From the NCBI RefSeq assembly GCF_051859025.1, contig NZ_JBHYGL010000038.1, forward strand, positions 218,678-282,677: a DNA stretch of 64,000 bases, in the 5' to 3' direction. The position numbers were made by a program, and so were the translations under genes. Origin of the DNA: Falsiroseomonas sp051859025 (GTDB lineage: Bacteria; Pseudomonadota; Alphaproteobacteria; Acetobacterales; Acetobacteraceae). The notes beneath the pieces were generated by a model. It did not search any database. It was given only the letters and a program-made list of their open reading frames with translations, and was not told the origin of the DNA. This document shows, one piece after another, positions 51,319-59,823 of this stretch. Every line of letters starts with the position of its first letter. Position 1 is the first letter of the stretch.

Positions 51319-52533
51319 ATGCACCTCTCCCGCTTCCGCGCCTTCTCCCACATCGTCGATCGTCCCGCCGCGCCCGCGCCTGGCCCGCTCCACGGCGTGA
51401 CGCTCGCGGTAAAGGGCAACATCCCGGTCGCCGGCCTGCCCTGGACGGAGGGCAGCGCCGTCTTCGCCCGCCGAATCGCCACCGAAGATGCCGCATGCGT
51501 CGCGCGCCTCAAGGCCGCCGGCGCCGTGGTGGTGGGGATGACCACGCTGTCGGAGATGGCGATGTACGCCCCCGACAACCCGGCGGAACCGATGGGCCTC
51601 AACCCCTGGGACATCGCCCGCACCGCTGGTGGGTCCTCCACCGGCAGCGGAGTCGCGGTGGCACTCGGCCAGGCCGTGCTCGGCCTCGGCACCGATAGCG
51701 GCGGATCGGTGCGCAACCCCGCGCTGCATGGCGGCGTGGTCGGCTTCAAGCCGAGCCTGCATGCCTGGGACTACGCCGGCGTCACGCAAGCCGCGCCGAG
51801 CCTCGACACGCTCGGCCTCATCGCCCGCGATGTCGCCACCCTGGCCCGCGCCGCCGCCGTGCTGGGCACGCCCGCGCCTACACCCGGGGGCCACGCCACG
51901 CCGCGCCTGCTGGTCCCCGCGCAACTGGTCGCGACCGGCGCCGATGCCGCCACCCGCACCCTGTTCGCCGCCGCGTTGGCGCAGTGCCGCGAGGCCGGCA
52001 TCGACATCATCGAGGCCGAGATCCCCCTCTGGCGCGAAGCCGACGCCGCCTGCGGCCTGATCTCCCTCGCCGAGGGCGGCGCCTTCCTGACGACGCTGCC
52101 GGAGGACGCCCCCATCGGCCCCCGCCTGGTCGCGCGCCGCGCGGCGTATCGCGCCCTCGACCCCGCCGCGGTCGACCAGGCCCGCGCCACCTGCGCTGCC
52201 TTCACCCAGGCGCTGCGGGGGGCGCTGCGCGACGCGCTGAAGGAAGGCGGCGCCATCGCCACCCCCACCTGGCCCTTCGCCGCGCCGCCGATCGAGGCCG
52301 AGACGGTGGACATGGACGGCACGCCCATCCCGCTCGACCCCGCGCGCTCCCTCTTCGTCCGCACCGCGAATGCCGCCGGCGCCCCGGCCATCACGCTCCC
52401 CGCCGGGCTCTACCCGAGGGAGCGTGTCCCCTTCGGCCTGCATCTGCTGGCCGCGCCCGGCGATGATGCCGCGTTGCTGGCCCTGGCCGCGCGGGTGGAG
52501 GCCGCGCTGCCGCCGGCGCCTAGCCTGCCCTGA
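51319..52533 (+). CDS. Amidase signature family enzyme (AtzE/AtzF- or ureidomalonase-like)
   Basis: 404 residues. Ser-cisSer-Lys triad: K32 in LAVKGNIP, S106/S107 in TAGGSSTGSG, and nucleophile S130 in TDSGGSVRNPA. It hydrolyses an amide or ureido bond in the cytoplasm. It converges with the cyanuric-acid-hydrolase/barbiturase gene (14-base overlap). In known pathways amidase-family enzymes act right after those ring openers: biuret and allophanate hydrolases, or ureidomalonase. The ATG at 51319 gives the family N-terminus; the longer open frame running back to 49414 is antisense to other genes. No good Shine-Dalgarno is seen. Confidence 0.9.
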   Translation: MHLSRFRAFSHIVDRPAAPAPGPLHGVTLAVKGNIPVAGLPWTEGSAVFARRIATEDAACVARLKAAGAVVVGMTTLSEMAMYAPDNPAEPMGLNPWDIARTAGGSSTGSGVAVALGQAVLGLGTDSGGSVRNPALHGGVVGFKPSLHAWDYAGVTQAAPSLDTLGLIARDVATLARAAAVLGTPAPTPGGHATPRLLVPAQLVATGADAATRTLFAAALAQCREAGIDIIEAEIPLWREADAACGLISLAEGGAFLTTLPEDAPIGPRLVARRAAYRALDPAAVDQARATCAAFTQALRGALRDALKEGGAIATPTWPFAAPPIEAETVDMDGTPIPLDPARSLFVRTANAAGAPAITLPAGLYPRERVPFGLHLLAAPGDDAALLALAARVEAALPPAPSLP

Positions 52534-53569
52534 CCACCATCGCGGCAAGCCCGCCCCCCACCGGCGCCTGCTGTTCGGACCCGCCGCTGATGAACACCCG
52601 CGTCGTCCCGAAGATGGCGCCGACCATGCCGGAGGCGACCGGCCGCATGTGCTTGTCCGGGTCCAGTTCGCTCTCGAAGACCGTTGTCCTTCGCCCGCGC
52701 AGCGCGCCGCCGGGCCGGACGCCCACCTTCAGCAGCAGCGCTTCCGGCGCGCTCGTCGTGAACAGCCCATCGGCATCCCGCGCCAGGCCCACCCGCCGCG
52801 CCAGGCGCATCAGCGCCGGCGCGTCGATGATGTCGGAAAGCGGTTCCGTCGCCATCACCAGGTCGCCGCCCGCGCCCGGCACATTCGCCAGCAGGATCAC
52901 CTCGCAATGCGAAAGCTCGGTGCCGGAGAAGGCCATCACGCGCCGGCTGTGCAGCGACCCATCGCGCAGGATCGTCGCATCCGTCACGCGGTCCTCGGCA
53001 ACCTCCCCCAGCGCGATCCCGGCGCCGAGTGCCGCCACCGCGCGCGAGGTCGGCGTGGACCCCGCCCGAGCCGCGCGTTCCGGCGGCAGCGTCGCCAGAT
53101 ATCGCCGCGGCAGCACCGGGCTCTTCACCAGCACCAGCGCCACCTGGTCGGGAGTGGCCCCCGCATCCTCCATGGCGCGCGTGACGGCTGCCGCCACCGC
53201 CAGGGCGTGCCCGCGCCCGCCATAATCCTCCACCGGGATCGGCGCCGTCGCCGCCACGCCCAGCGCCAGCCGCGCCGGCCCGGCGGGATCGCGCGGCGTC
53301 TCCATCTCCACCATCAAGGTGCCATGCGGCGTGATCACGCCCTCGCACCCCGTGGAGAAAATCAGCGTCGCCGCGCGGTCGCCCAGCACCGCCTGCGTCG
53401 CGGCCAAGGCGAGGTCGCGGGAGAAGTCGTTCAGCGTCGCCGTCCCCTCCGTCTTGCCCAGCACGGCGATCCGCCGGATGCGCCCCGGCGGCAATTCGGC
53501 CAGCGCCTTCGCCAGGCCCCGCGCATCGCCGGGGCCCTCCATGTCATAGGTCCGCAGCAGGACGGTCAT
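52520..53569 (-). CDS. Cyanuric acid amidohydrolase/barbiturase family ring-opening amidohydrolase
   Basis: 349 residues aligning along its length with AtzD as I remember it: AVLGKTEG, LIFSTGCEGVITPH, VLVKSPVL, AFSGTEL and FISGGSEQQAP. All three Ser-Lys dyads expected of the three-fold repeated fold are present: K39/S72, K149/S215 and K281/S328. The family hydrolyses the s-triazine ring of cyanuric acid or the pyrimidine ring of barbituric acid. Which one cannot be told from sequence; the pyrimidine-type neighbours favour barbiturate-like rings. It is co-transcribed with the PRTase-like and M20 genes (one-base gaps) and convergent with the amidase. Confidence 0.92.
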   Translation of the reverse strand: MTVLLRTYDMEGPGDARGLAKALAELPPGRIRRIAVLGKTEGTATLNDFSRDLALAATQAVLGDRAATLIFSTGCEGVITPHGTLMVEMETPRDPAGPARLALGVAATAPIPVEDYGGRGHALAVAAAVTRAMEDAGATPDQVALVLVKSPVLPRRYLATLPPERAARAGSTPTSRAVAALGAGIALGEVAEDRVTDATILRDGSLHSRRVMAFSGTELSHCEVILLANVPGAGGDLVMATEPLSDIIDAPALMRLARRVGLARDADGLFTTSAPEALLLKVGVRPGGALRGRRTTVFESELDPDKHMRPVASGMVGAIFGTTRVFISGGSEQQAPVGGGLAAMVVRAG

Positions 53570-53570
53570 G

Positions 53571-54245
53571 TCATTCCTTCCAGTCTGGCGCGGCGATCCC
53601 GCCATGCGCCGAGGACCAGGCGACGGGATCGGCGAGGTAGCGGCGCAGCTCCGCCAGATCCCCCGCCGGCATCGCGCCCCGCGCTTCCGCCGCCTGCACC
53701 ACATCGTTCCAATCCGCCAGCGCGAAAAGCCCGGCGCCGGCATCCGTCACCACGCGATCGAAGATGCCCCATTTGAACAGCACGAAGATGCGCGCGACTT
53801 CCATCCCCGCGCGTTCCAGCGCGCGGCAATAGGCCCCCTTGCTGCGGCCATCCGTGGTCACGTCACTGACCAGCAGCACGCGAGACCCCGGCCGCAGCGC
53901 GCCCTCGATATGCGCATCCGCGCCGAAGCCCTGCGCCCGTCGCCGCACCACGACGAAGGGCAGGTGAAAGCGTTCGGCCAGCATGGCGCCGAGGGCGATG
54001 CCGCCCTGTTCCGTCGCCGCCACCGCATCGAAGCCGGCATGGCCGACCTCGGCCAGGATGCGCGCCTCCGCCCCTTCCAGCAGCGCGCGCCGCGCCAGCG
54101 GGAAGGACAGCGCGCGCGGGATGTCGAGGTAGACCGGCGCCGCCCAGCCGGAGGACAGCATGAAGGGCCGGTCCGGCCGCAGCAGGATCGCCCGCGTATC
54201 CAGCAGCGCCTGCGCCGTGCGCCGCGCGATTGCGTCCTGGTCCAT
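53571..54245 (-). CDS. Divergent orotate-phosphoribosyltransferase-like protein
   Basis: 224 residues of the PRTase fold, resembling PyrE (FMLSSGWAAPVYLDIPRAL, AATEQGGIALGA). The PRPP loop normally reads V-D-D-x-x-T-T-G; here it is VSDVTTDGRS. The flexible-loop segment RKxxKxHG is replaced by VRRRAQGFGA. It may use PRPP with a changed acceptor, or bind a pyrimidine without transfer. It lies between the barbiturase and M20 genes, one base from each, in a setting that is catabolic rather than biosynthetic. Confidence 0.75.
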   Translation of the reverse strand: MDQDAIARRTAQALLDTRAILLRPDRPFMLSSGWAAPVYLDIPRALSFPLARRALLEGAEARILAEVGHAGFDAVAATEQGGIALGAMLAERFHLPFVVVRRRAQGFGADAHIEGALRPGSRVLLVSDVTTDGRSKGAYCRALERAGMEVARIFVLFKWGIFDRVVTDAGAGLFALADWNDVVQAAEARGAMPAGDLAELRRYLADPVAWSSAHGGIAAPDWKE

Positions 54246-54246
54246 G

Positions 54247-55536
54247 TTACCGTCCCACCGCTTCCGCGCCCGCCAGGAGGATCGCCTGCAAGACAGCGGC
54301 CCCCTTGAGGAAATCGTTGAACTCCATCGCTTCCCGCGGGTTGTGGCTGCCATGCTCGTTGCGCACGAAGACCATGGCGGAAGGCACGCCCGCATTGGCG
54401 AAGATCGCGGCATCATGCCCCGCGCCGCTCGCCAGCACCTCATGCGGCATTCCGCCCGCCCCGCATAGCTGCCTGGCCAGCGCCAGCAGCCGCCCGTCCA
54501 TCACCGCGGGCGGTGTCCGCACCGGCAGGCCGAGGTCGATCCGCACCCGCCGCTCCCGCGCGATCTCCAGTACCTCGGCCTCCGCCAGCGCCTGGAAATC
54601 CTTGAGCGTGCGCTCGCTCTCGGACCGGTATTCCAGCGTGAAGCGCGCCTCCCCCGGCACGCGCGTCATCGCATGCACCGATGGGTCCGTGGCCAGGATG
54701 CCGAAGGTCATCACCAGATCCTCGCCACGTTCCAGCGCGTTGCGCCAGGTGGCGTCGAGCCGCATGGCGAAATCCGCCGTCGCCAGCACCGCATCCCGCC
54801 GCAGCCAGCGCGGCACCGCGCCGGAATGCGCGGCCTCCCCCACCGCCTTCGCATGGGGATGCCGGTGGTTGCCGCGGATGCCGGAGACGAGGCCGACGGG
54901 CACGCCGCGCGCCACCATCACCGGCCCCTGTTCGATATGCAGTTCCACGAAGTGGGACAGGCCGGCGGGGTCGACCAGCCTGGTGCCGGCCGCGACGGCG
55001 TCCACATCCGCCCCCTCCCGCGCCATGGCCGCGCGCAGGGTCAGCGCGGGGTCCTGCAGGCAGGGCAGGTCCATCCAGGCGGGGTCGAACAGCCCGAACA
55101 GGGCGGAGGAGCCGAGATAGGGCCGGCCATACCAGGCGCTTTCCTCCCCCCGCATCACGAACAGCACCAGGCTGCGCGCCCGGGGCCCCAGGCGTTGCGC
55201 GCCCAGCAGCGCCAGCAGCCCCGCGATCACCCCCGCCGCGCCGTCGAAATTGCCCCCCTGCGGCACGCTGTCGAGGTGCGATCCACAGGCCGAAGCGGGC
55301 AGGGAGGGATCGGTCCCCGCCAGCGTGATGCGAAGGTTCGCCGCCGCATCCCAGGCGCAATCCAGCCCGGCCGCGCGCGCGATCGCCTCCACCCGCCGCA
55401 TCGCCGCGGTCTCGCCCCCGCCATAGGTCTCCCGCGTGATGCCGGTGCCGTCGAAATGCGCCGCCCGCAGCGCATCGAACAGCCCGCGCGCCATGGTGGC
55501 GAGGTCGGGCGCGATGGCGGGAAGGGGCGTGTCCAT
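54247..55536 (-). CDS. M20-family N-carbamoyl-amino-acid/allantoate amidohydrolase (carbamoylase)
   Basis: 429 residues from the ATG at 55536. Zinc ligands are visible: His87 in GSHLDSV, Asp98 in GGNFDGA, Glu131/132 in MRGEES, His in ELHIEQGP and a C-terminal His in GSHNPREAM. The hydantoinase/carbamoylase subgroup removes carbamoyl groups from N-carbamoyl-beta-alanine, allantoate or similar ureido acids. It is the first gene of the (-) operon with the PRTase-like and barbiturase genes, so a role in finishing ureido-product hydrolysis is likely. A longer frame to 55722 overlaps the divergent gene. Confidence 0.9.
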   Translation of the reverse strand: MDTPLPAIAPDLATMARGLFDALRAAHFDGTGITRETYGGGETAAMRRVEAIARAAGLDCAWDAAANLRITLAGTDPSLPASACGSHLDSVPQGGNFDGAAGVIAGLLALLGAQRLGPRARSLVLFVMRGEESAWYGRPYLGSSALFGLFDPAWMDLPCLQDPALTLRAAMAREGADVDAVAAGTRLVDPAGLSHFVELHIEQGPVMVARGVPVGLVSGIRGNHRHPHAKAVGEAAHSGAVPRWLRRDAVLATADFAMRLDATWRNALERGEDLVMTFGILATDPSVHAMTRVPGEARFTLEYRSESERTLKDFQALAEAEVLEIARERRVRIDLGLPVRTPPAVMDGRLLALARQLCGAGGMPHEVLASGAGHDAAIFANAGVPSAMVFVRNEHGSHNPREAMEFNDFLKGAAVLQAILLAGAEAVGR

Positions 55537-55642
55537 CGGGGGATGCTGGCGCGCCGCGCCGATCTGGGCAAGAACAGGGGGCGCCCCTTGGCGCCGCCTC
55601 CCTGGCGACCCACCATCACAGCCACACCGGACCGGGCGCTCC

Positions 55643-56677
55643 ATGGACAACGACGAGTTCCTCATCCTCCGCAGCGGCGAAGCCAATGGCCTCGTCACGC
55701 CGCAGGAGGCCCTGGATGCCATCGAGGATGCCTGGCGGGACTACGCCACCCATCGCCAGGTGCTCTCCACGCCCCCCGCCCTGGGTCTCAAGGGCCAAGG
55801 CGCGACGTTCAAGGTGAAGGGCGCCGTGCTGCCGGGCGCCAGCCTCGCGGGCTTCCGGATGATCGCGGATGCGCCGGAAGCGGCGCGGGACTGGTTCTGG
55901 CTGGCGGACAGCGCCACGGGCAGGCCGCTGGCGATGATGGATGAATACTGGCTGCATTGCCTGCGCACGGCCGCCACCGGCGCGCTGGCCGCGAAGCTGC
56001 TGGCCCGCCCGGGCGCGACAACCGCCGCGCTGATCGGCGCCGGGCGCATCGCCGCCCATCTCCCCGCCTGCCTCGCCGCCGCGCTGCCCGGGATCACGGA
56101 CCTCCATGTCGCGGCCCGACGGACGGAGGCGGTGGAGGAATTCGTCGCCAAGGCGCCCACGGACCTGACGCTCAAGCTCCACGCCGCGCCCTCCGTCGCC
56201 GATGCCGTGCGCGATGCCGACATCGTCATCACCATCACCGCCGCGACCGAGACCTTCCTCGACGCCTCCATGGTCAAGCCCGGCGCGACCGTCATCGGCC
56301 TCGGCGACATCGAACTGCACGCGGACCTGCTGGGCTGGGCGAACCGCTTCGTGGTGGACGACCTCGTCTTCGCCCTGACCATCGGCAATGTCGGCGCCTG
56401 GATCGCGAGTGGTGCCCATACGGCGGAGGCGGTCACCGCGCGGCTCGACGCCGATGTGGGGCAGATCGTCGGCGGCGCGAAGCCCGGCCGCACCGGCGAT
56501 TCGGAGAACATCGTCGCCATCATCCAGGGCATGGCGATCGGCGACCTGGCGCTGGCGGCGCTGGCCTGGCGCAAGGCGCGCCTCCGTCGCCTCGGCATCC
56601 GGGTCAACCTCGGCGAGCCCGCGAACCCCCAGCTCCGCGGCCCGACACCCCGCCGGAATCGCGCCATCCTGCGCTGA
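55643..56677 (+). CDS. Ornithine cyclodeaminase/mu-crystallin family protein
   Basis: 344 residues. The substrate-side Lys lies in TFKVKGAVLP and the NAD motif is LIGAGRIAAHL. The family includes ornithine cyclodeaminase, ketimine reductases and lysine cyclodeaminase, which act on C=N bonds. In an N-heterocycle locus it could reduce or hydrolyse a cyclic imine. It is divergent from the M20 gene (106-base gap, no clear operator; two GGCGCC hexamers lie in it). ATG at 55643; a longer upstream frame overlaps the divergent gene. Confidence 0.85.
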   Translation: MDNDEFLILRSGEANGLVTPQEALDAIEDAWRDYATHRQVLSTPPALGLKGQGATFKVKGAVLPGASLAGFRMIADAPEAARDWFWLADSATGRPLAMMDEYWLHCLRTAATGALAAKLLARPGATTAALIGAGRIAAHLPACLAAALPGITDLHVAARRTEAVEEFVAKAPTDLTLKLHAAPSVADAVRDADIVITITAATETFLDASMVKPGATVIGLGDIELHADLLGWANRFVVDDLVFALTIGNVGAWIASGAHTAEAVTARLDADVGQIVGGAKPGRTGDSENIVAIIQGMAIGDLALAALAWRKARLRRLGIRVNLGEPANPQLRGPTPRRNRAILR

Positions 56678-56735
56678 GGCTTGACTTCGCCACCCCGCGC
56701 TAGAACATCCAGGCCTTGAACCAGCAGGGCCGAGC

Positions 56736-57548
56736 ATGGACCTGGCGCCCTTCCCGGTGGCCGAACGCGCAGCGTTGGTGATCGAAAGCGCCGCCGTCGG
56801 GCGCCGCTACCATCGCCTGCGCCTGGATGCGCCGGATCTGTCGGCGGCCAGCCGCCCCGGCCAGTTCTTCCACCTGCTCTGCCGCGATGGCGGCGGCAAT
56901 GGTCCCTATCTGCGACGCCCGATGAGCATCTGGCGCTGCGGGCCGGATGAGGCGCTCGGCTTCCTGTTTCATGTGAAGGGCAGGGGCACCGCGGCGCTGG
57001 CGGCGCTGCGTGCGGGCGACCGGCTTTCGGTGGTCGGCCCGCTTGGCCAGGGTTTTGCCCTGCACCCCGACTGGCGCCGCATCCTGATCCTCGCGCGCGG
57101 GGTCGGCCTCGCCACGCTGGCGCCGCTGACGGATGCGGCGGCGCGGCTCGGCATCGCGGTGGATTGCGTGCTCTCCGCCCGCGATCCCGCTGATCTGATG
57201 GCCGGGGAATTCGCCGGCCAATCGGGCGCCGCGGTCACGGCGGTCTTCGACAGTGACGGCAGCAGCGACATCGCCCCGGTCGAAAAGCTGCTGCGCGCCC
57301 GCTTCGACACGTCTCGCCCCGATGCCGTCTTCACTTGCGGATCGAACCGATTGTTCCTGCTGCTGCAACGGCTTTCCGCCGAATACGCCATCCCCGGCCA
57401 GATCGCGCTGGAACAGCAGATGGGCTGCGGGCTTGGCATGTGCTTCTGCTGCGTCCGGCCGATCCGCGCGCCGGATGGGGAAACCGTGAACCTCCGCGTC
57501 TGCGCCGAGGGCCCGGTCTTCGACCTCCAGGCCGCGCTGGCATGGTAG
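56736..57548 (+). CDS. Dihydroorotate dehydrogenase electron-transfer subunit-like (PyrK family)
   Basis: 270 residues. FAD domain with LRRPMSI, a substrate/NAD domain with ILARGVGLATL, and the C-terminal 2Fe-2S Cys set C231, C236, C239, C256 in GCGLGMCFCC and VCAEGPVF. PyrK passes electrons between the FMN of class 1B PyrD and NAD. It overlaps PyrD by seven bases. Proteobacteria mostly use the quinone-linked class 2 enzyme for UMP synthesis, so this pair points to another job such as ring reduction or oxidation. Confidence 0.88.
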   Translation: MDLAPFPVAERAALVIESAAVGRRYHRLRLDAPDLSAASRPGQFFHLLCRDGGGNGPYLRRPMSIWRCGPDEALGFLFHVKGRGTAALAALRAGDRLSVVGPLGQGFALHPDWRRILILARGVGLATLAPLTDAAARLGIAVDCVLSARDPADLMAGEFAGQSGAAVTAVFDSDGSSDIAPVEKLLRARFDTSRPDAVFTCGSNRLFLLLQRLSAEYAIPGQIALEQQMGCGLGMCFCCVRPIRAPDGETVNLRVCAEGPVFDLQAALAW

Positions 57549-58471
57549 ACCTCACGACCCGCATCGGCGCCGTCACGCTGGCGAACCCGGTCATGCCGGC
57601 GTCGGGCACCTTCGGCCCCGAACTCGCGCAGGTCTTCGACCTTGATGTGCTGGGCGCGCTGGTGACGAAATCCGTCACGCCGGAACCCCGCGCCGGCAAC
57701 GCCCTACCCAGGCTGTGCGAGACGGAGGCGGGAATCCTCAATTCCATCGGCATCCCCGGCAAGGGCCTCGACTACTTCATCGCGCACACCATCCCGGAAT
57801 GGCGCCGCTTCCGCGCGCCGCTCATCGTCTCCCTCTCCGCCGGCACCAACGCCGCCTTCGCCGATGCCGCCGCGCGCCTGGCCGAGACCCCCGGCATCAC
57901 GGCCATCGAGGCCAACATCTCCTGCCCCAACCTTGAGGAAGATGGCCGCGCCTTCGCCATGTTCCCGGACAGCGCCGCCGCCGCCATCGCCGCCATGCGG
58001 GCGCGCTGCGCATTGCCGATCTGGGCCAAGCTGTCGCCCAATACCGGCGACATCGCGGCGGTGGCGCGGGCGGTGGAGGCGGCGGGCGCGGATGCCGTGG
58101 TGGTCGCCAACACCATCCTCGGCCTCGCCATCGATATCGATAAGGCCACGCCGAAGCTCGGCGCCGGGATGGGCGGCTTCTCCGGCCCCGCCTTCAAGCC
58201 CATCGCGCTGCGCCTGGTGTGGCAATGCGCCCAGGCCCTGCGCATCCCCGTGATCGGCGTCGGCGGCATTGCCAATGCCGAGGATGCGGTGGAGTTCATG
58301 ATGGCCGGCGCCACCGCCGTGCAGGTGGGCACCGCCAGCTTCATCAGCCCGACGGCCATGACGCAGGTGATCGACGGGCTGCGGGATTTCTGCACGCGCC
58401 GCGGTTTCACCCGCAGCGCGGACCTCACGGGCCTGGCGCTGCCCGGGCAGGGGCGCATCGCCGCCGAATAG
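57542..58471 (+). CDS. Class 1B dihydroorotate dehydrogenase-like flavoprotein (PyrD)
   Basis: 309 residues. FMN motifs MPASGTFG, GNALPRLCETEAGILNSIGIPG, and the class 1 catalytic Cys128 in ANISCPN, followed by LSPNTGD and VIGVGGIANAEDAVEF. With PyrK it should form a heterotetrameric dehydrogenase that oxidises or reduces a dihydropyrimidine ring (dihydroorotate in the known enzyme). Linked here to a Rieske oxygenase, it may act on a related N-heterocycle. The ATG at 57542 lies inside the PyrK 3' end. Confidence 0.9.
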   Translation: MVDLTTRIGAVTLANPVMPASGTFGPELAQVFDLDVLGALVTKSVTPEPRAGNALPRLCETEAGILNSIGIPGKGLDYFIAHTIPEWRRFRAPLIVSLSAGTNAAFADAAARLAETPGITAIEANISCPNLEEDGRAFAMFPDSAAAAIAAMRARCALPIWAKLSPNTGDIAAVARAVEAAGADAVVVANTILGLAIDIDKATPKLGAGMGGFSGPAFKPIALRLVWQCAQALRIPVIGVGGIANAEDAVEFMMAGATAVQVGTASFISPTAMTQVIDGLRDFCTRRGFTRSADLTGLALPGQGRIAAE

Positions 58472-58479
58472 GCGCTGTC

Positions 58480-58510
58480 TTGACACCGCCCGCCCGCTGC
58501 CCCTGATAGT
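58480..58510 (+). promoter_or_regulatory. Possible promoter before the Rieske oxygenase gene
   Basis: A perfect -35 TTGACA at 58480-58485, with GATAGT (four of six -10 bases) at 58505-58510, a 19-base spacer. It would allow the Rieske part to be expressed apart from pyrKD. The -10 and spacing are weak. Confidence 0.4.
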
Positions 58511-58536
58511 GCTTAGTCCTCGAAGGAATAACGCCC

Positions 58537-59823
58537 ATGCTGCGCCAGGAGCAGAACGAGCTCGTCACCCGCACCGGCCCCGGCACGCCCATGGGCCAGC
58601 TCTTCCGCTCCTACTGGATTCCCGCGCTGCTGGCCGAGGAACTGCCGGAAGACGGCTGCCCGCCTGTCCGCATCAAGCTGCTCTCCGAACGCCTGCTGGC
58701 GGTGCGGGACAGTGAGGGCCGCTACGGTCTGATCGACGAATTCTGCGCCCATCGCGGCGTCTCGCTCTGGTTCGGCCGGAACGAGGATGGCGGCATCCGC
58801 TGCCCCTATCACGGCTGGAAATACGACGTGACCGGGCAATGCGTGGAGGTCCCGTCCGAGCCCGCCGAGAACGGCTTCTGCCAGAAGATCAAGCTGACCG
58901 GCTACAAGCTGGTGAAAATCGGCGACATCCTCTGGGCCTATATGGGCCCAGAGGAGAGCGAGCCGCCGCTGCCGGAATGGGAATTCGCCAAGGTCGCCCC
59001 CGCCCAGACCTTCACCAGCAAGCGACTGCAGGAATGCAACTGGCTGCAGGCGATGGAAGGCGGCATCGACAGCTCCCACGTCTCCTGGCTGCATCGCGGC
59101 GCGCTGAACACGGACCCGCTCTTCAAGGGCGCCAAGGGCAACCAGTACAATCTGAAGGACGCGAAGCCGGTCTTCGAGGTCGTGGAAGCACCGGGAGGCC
59201 TCTATATCGGCGCCCGCCGCAATGCCGAGGATGGAAAGTACTACTGGCGCATCACGCCCTGGGTGATGCCGAGCTTCACCATGGTGCCGCCCCGCGGCGA
59301 CCACCCCGTCCATGGCCATTTCTGGATTCCCATCGACGACGAGAATTGCTGGGCCTGGTCCTTCGACTACCACCCGACCCGTGCGCTGACGGACCATGAA
59401 CGCCAGGCGATGCTGGATGGCCACGGCATCCACGTCACCTACGTCCCCGGCACCTACCGCCCGGCGGCCAACAAGGACAACGACTACCTGATGGACCGCG
59501 CCGCGCAGAAGCGGGGCGATACCTATTCGGGTGTGGCCGGCATCGCCATGCAGGATGCCTCGCTCCAGGAAAGCATGGGCCCCATCGTCGACCGCACGAA
59601 GGAGAACCTGGTCTCCACCGACAACGGCATCATCATGGCCCGCCACCGCCTGGTGCGCGCGGCGAAGGCGCTGGCGGAAAAGGGCGTGCTGCCGCCGGGC
59701 CGCGATGCGGCGCACCAGCGCGTGCGCTCGGCCGCCGTCATCCTGCCGCCGGACCAGGCCTTCAAGGACGCCGCCGCCGAGGACCTGAAGGTCCGCGAGG
59801 GCGTGAAGCAATCCTCCGTCTGA
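58537..59823 (+). CDS. Rieske non-heme iron oxygenase, alpha subunit (phthalate-4,5-dioxygenase-like)
   Basis: 428 residues. Rieske cluster ligands are C70, H72, C89 and H92 (CAHRG ... CPYHGW). The mononuclear iron site has D178, H181 and H186 in GGIDSSHVSWLH. The N-terminal pattern (LVTRTGPGTPMGQLFRSYW) is that of phthalate-4,5-dioxygenase and related alpha-only oxygenases. It should hydroxylate or dihydroxylate an aromatic or N-heterocyclic acid with electrons from the ferredoxin and reductase encoded downstream. RBS GAAGGA. No beta-subunit gene follows. Confidence 0.93.
   Translation: MLRQEQNELVTRTGPGTPMGQLFRSYWIPALLAEELPEDGCPPVRIKLLSERLLAVRDSEGRYGLIDEFCAHRGVSLWFGRNEDGGIRCPYHGWKYDVTGQCVEVPSEPAENGFCQKIKLTGYKLVKIGDILWAYMGPEESEPPLPEWEFAKVAPAQTFTSKRLQECNWLQAMEGGIDSSHVSWLHRGALNTDPLFKGAKGNQYNLKDAKPVFEVVEAPGGLYIGARRNAEDGKYYWRITPWVMPSFTMVPPRGDHPVHGHFWIPIDDENCWAWSFDYHPTRALTDHERQAMLDGHGIHVTYVPGTYRPAANKDNDYLMDRAAQKRGDTYSGVAGIAMQDASLQESMGPIVDRTKENLVSTDNGIIMARHRLVRAAKALAEKGVLPPGRDAAHQRVRSAAVILPPDQAFKDAAAEDLKVREGVKQSSV

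Noticed and set aside
55580..55595. GGCGCC-N4-GGCGCC as an operator in the divergent region
   Set aside because: GGCGCC hexamers are very common in DNA of this composition, and there is no further support.
53571..58471. Pyrimidine biosynthesis (pyrE, pyrD) operon
   Set aside because: The OPRT motifs are degenerate, the genes are on opposite strands, and neighbours are ring hydrolases and oxygenase components, so a degradative role is more likely.
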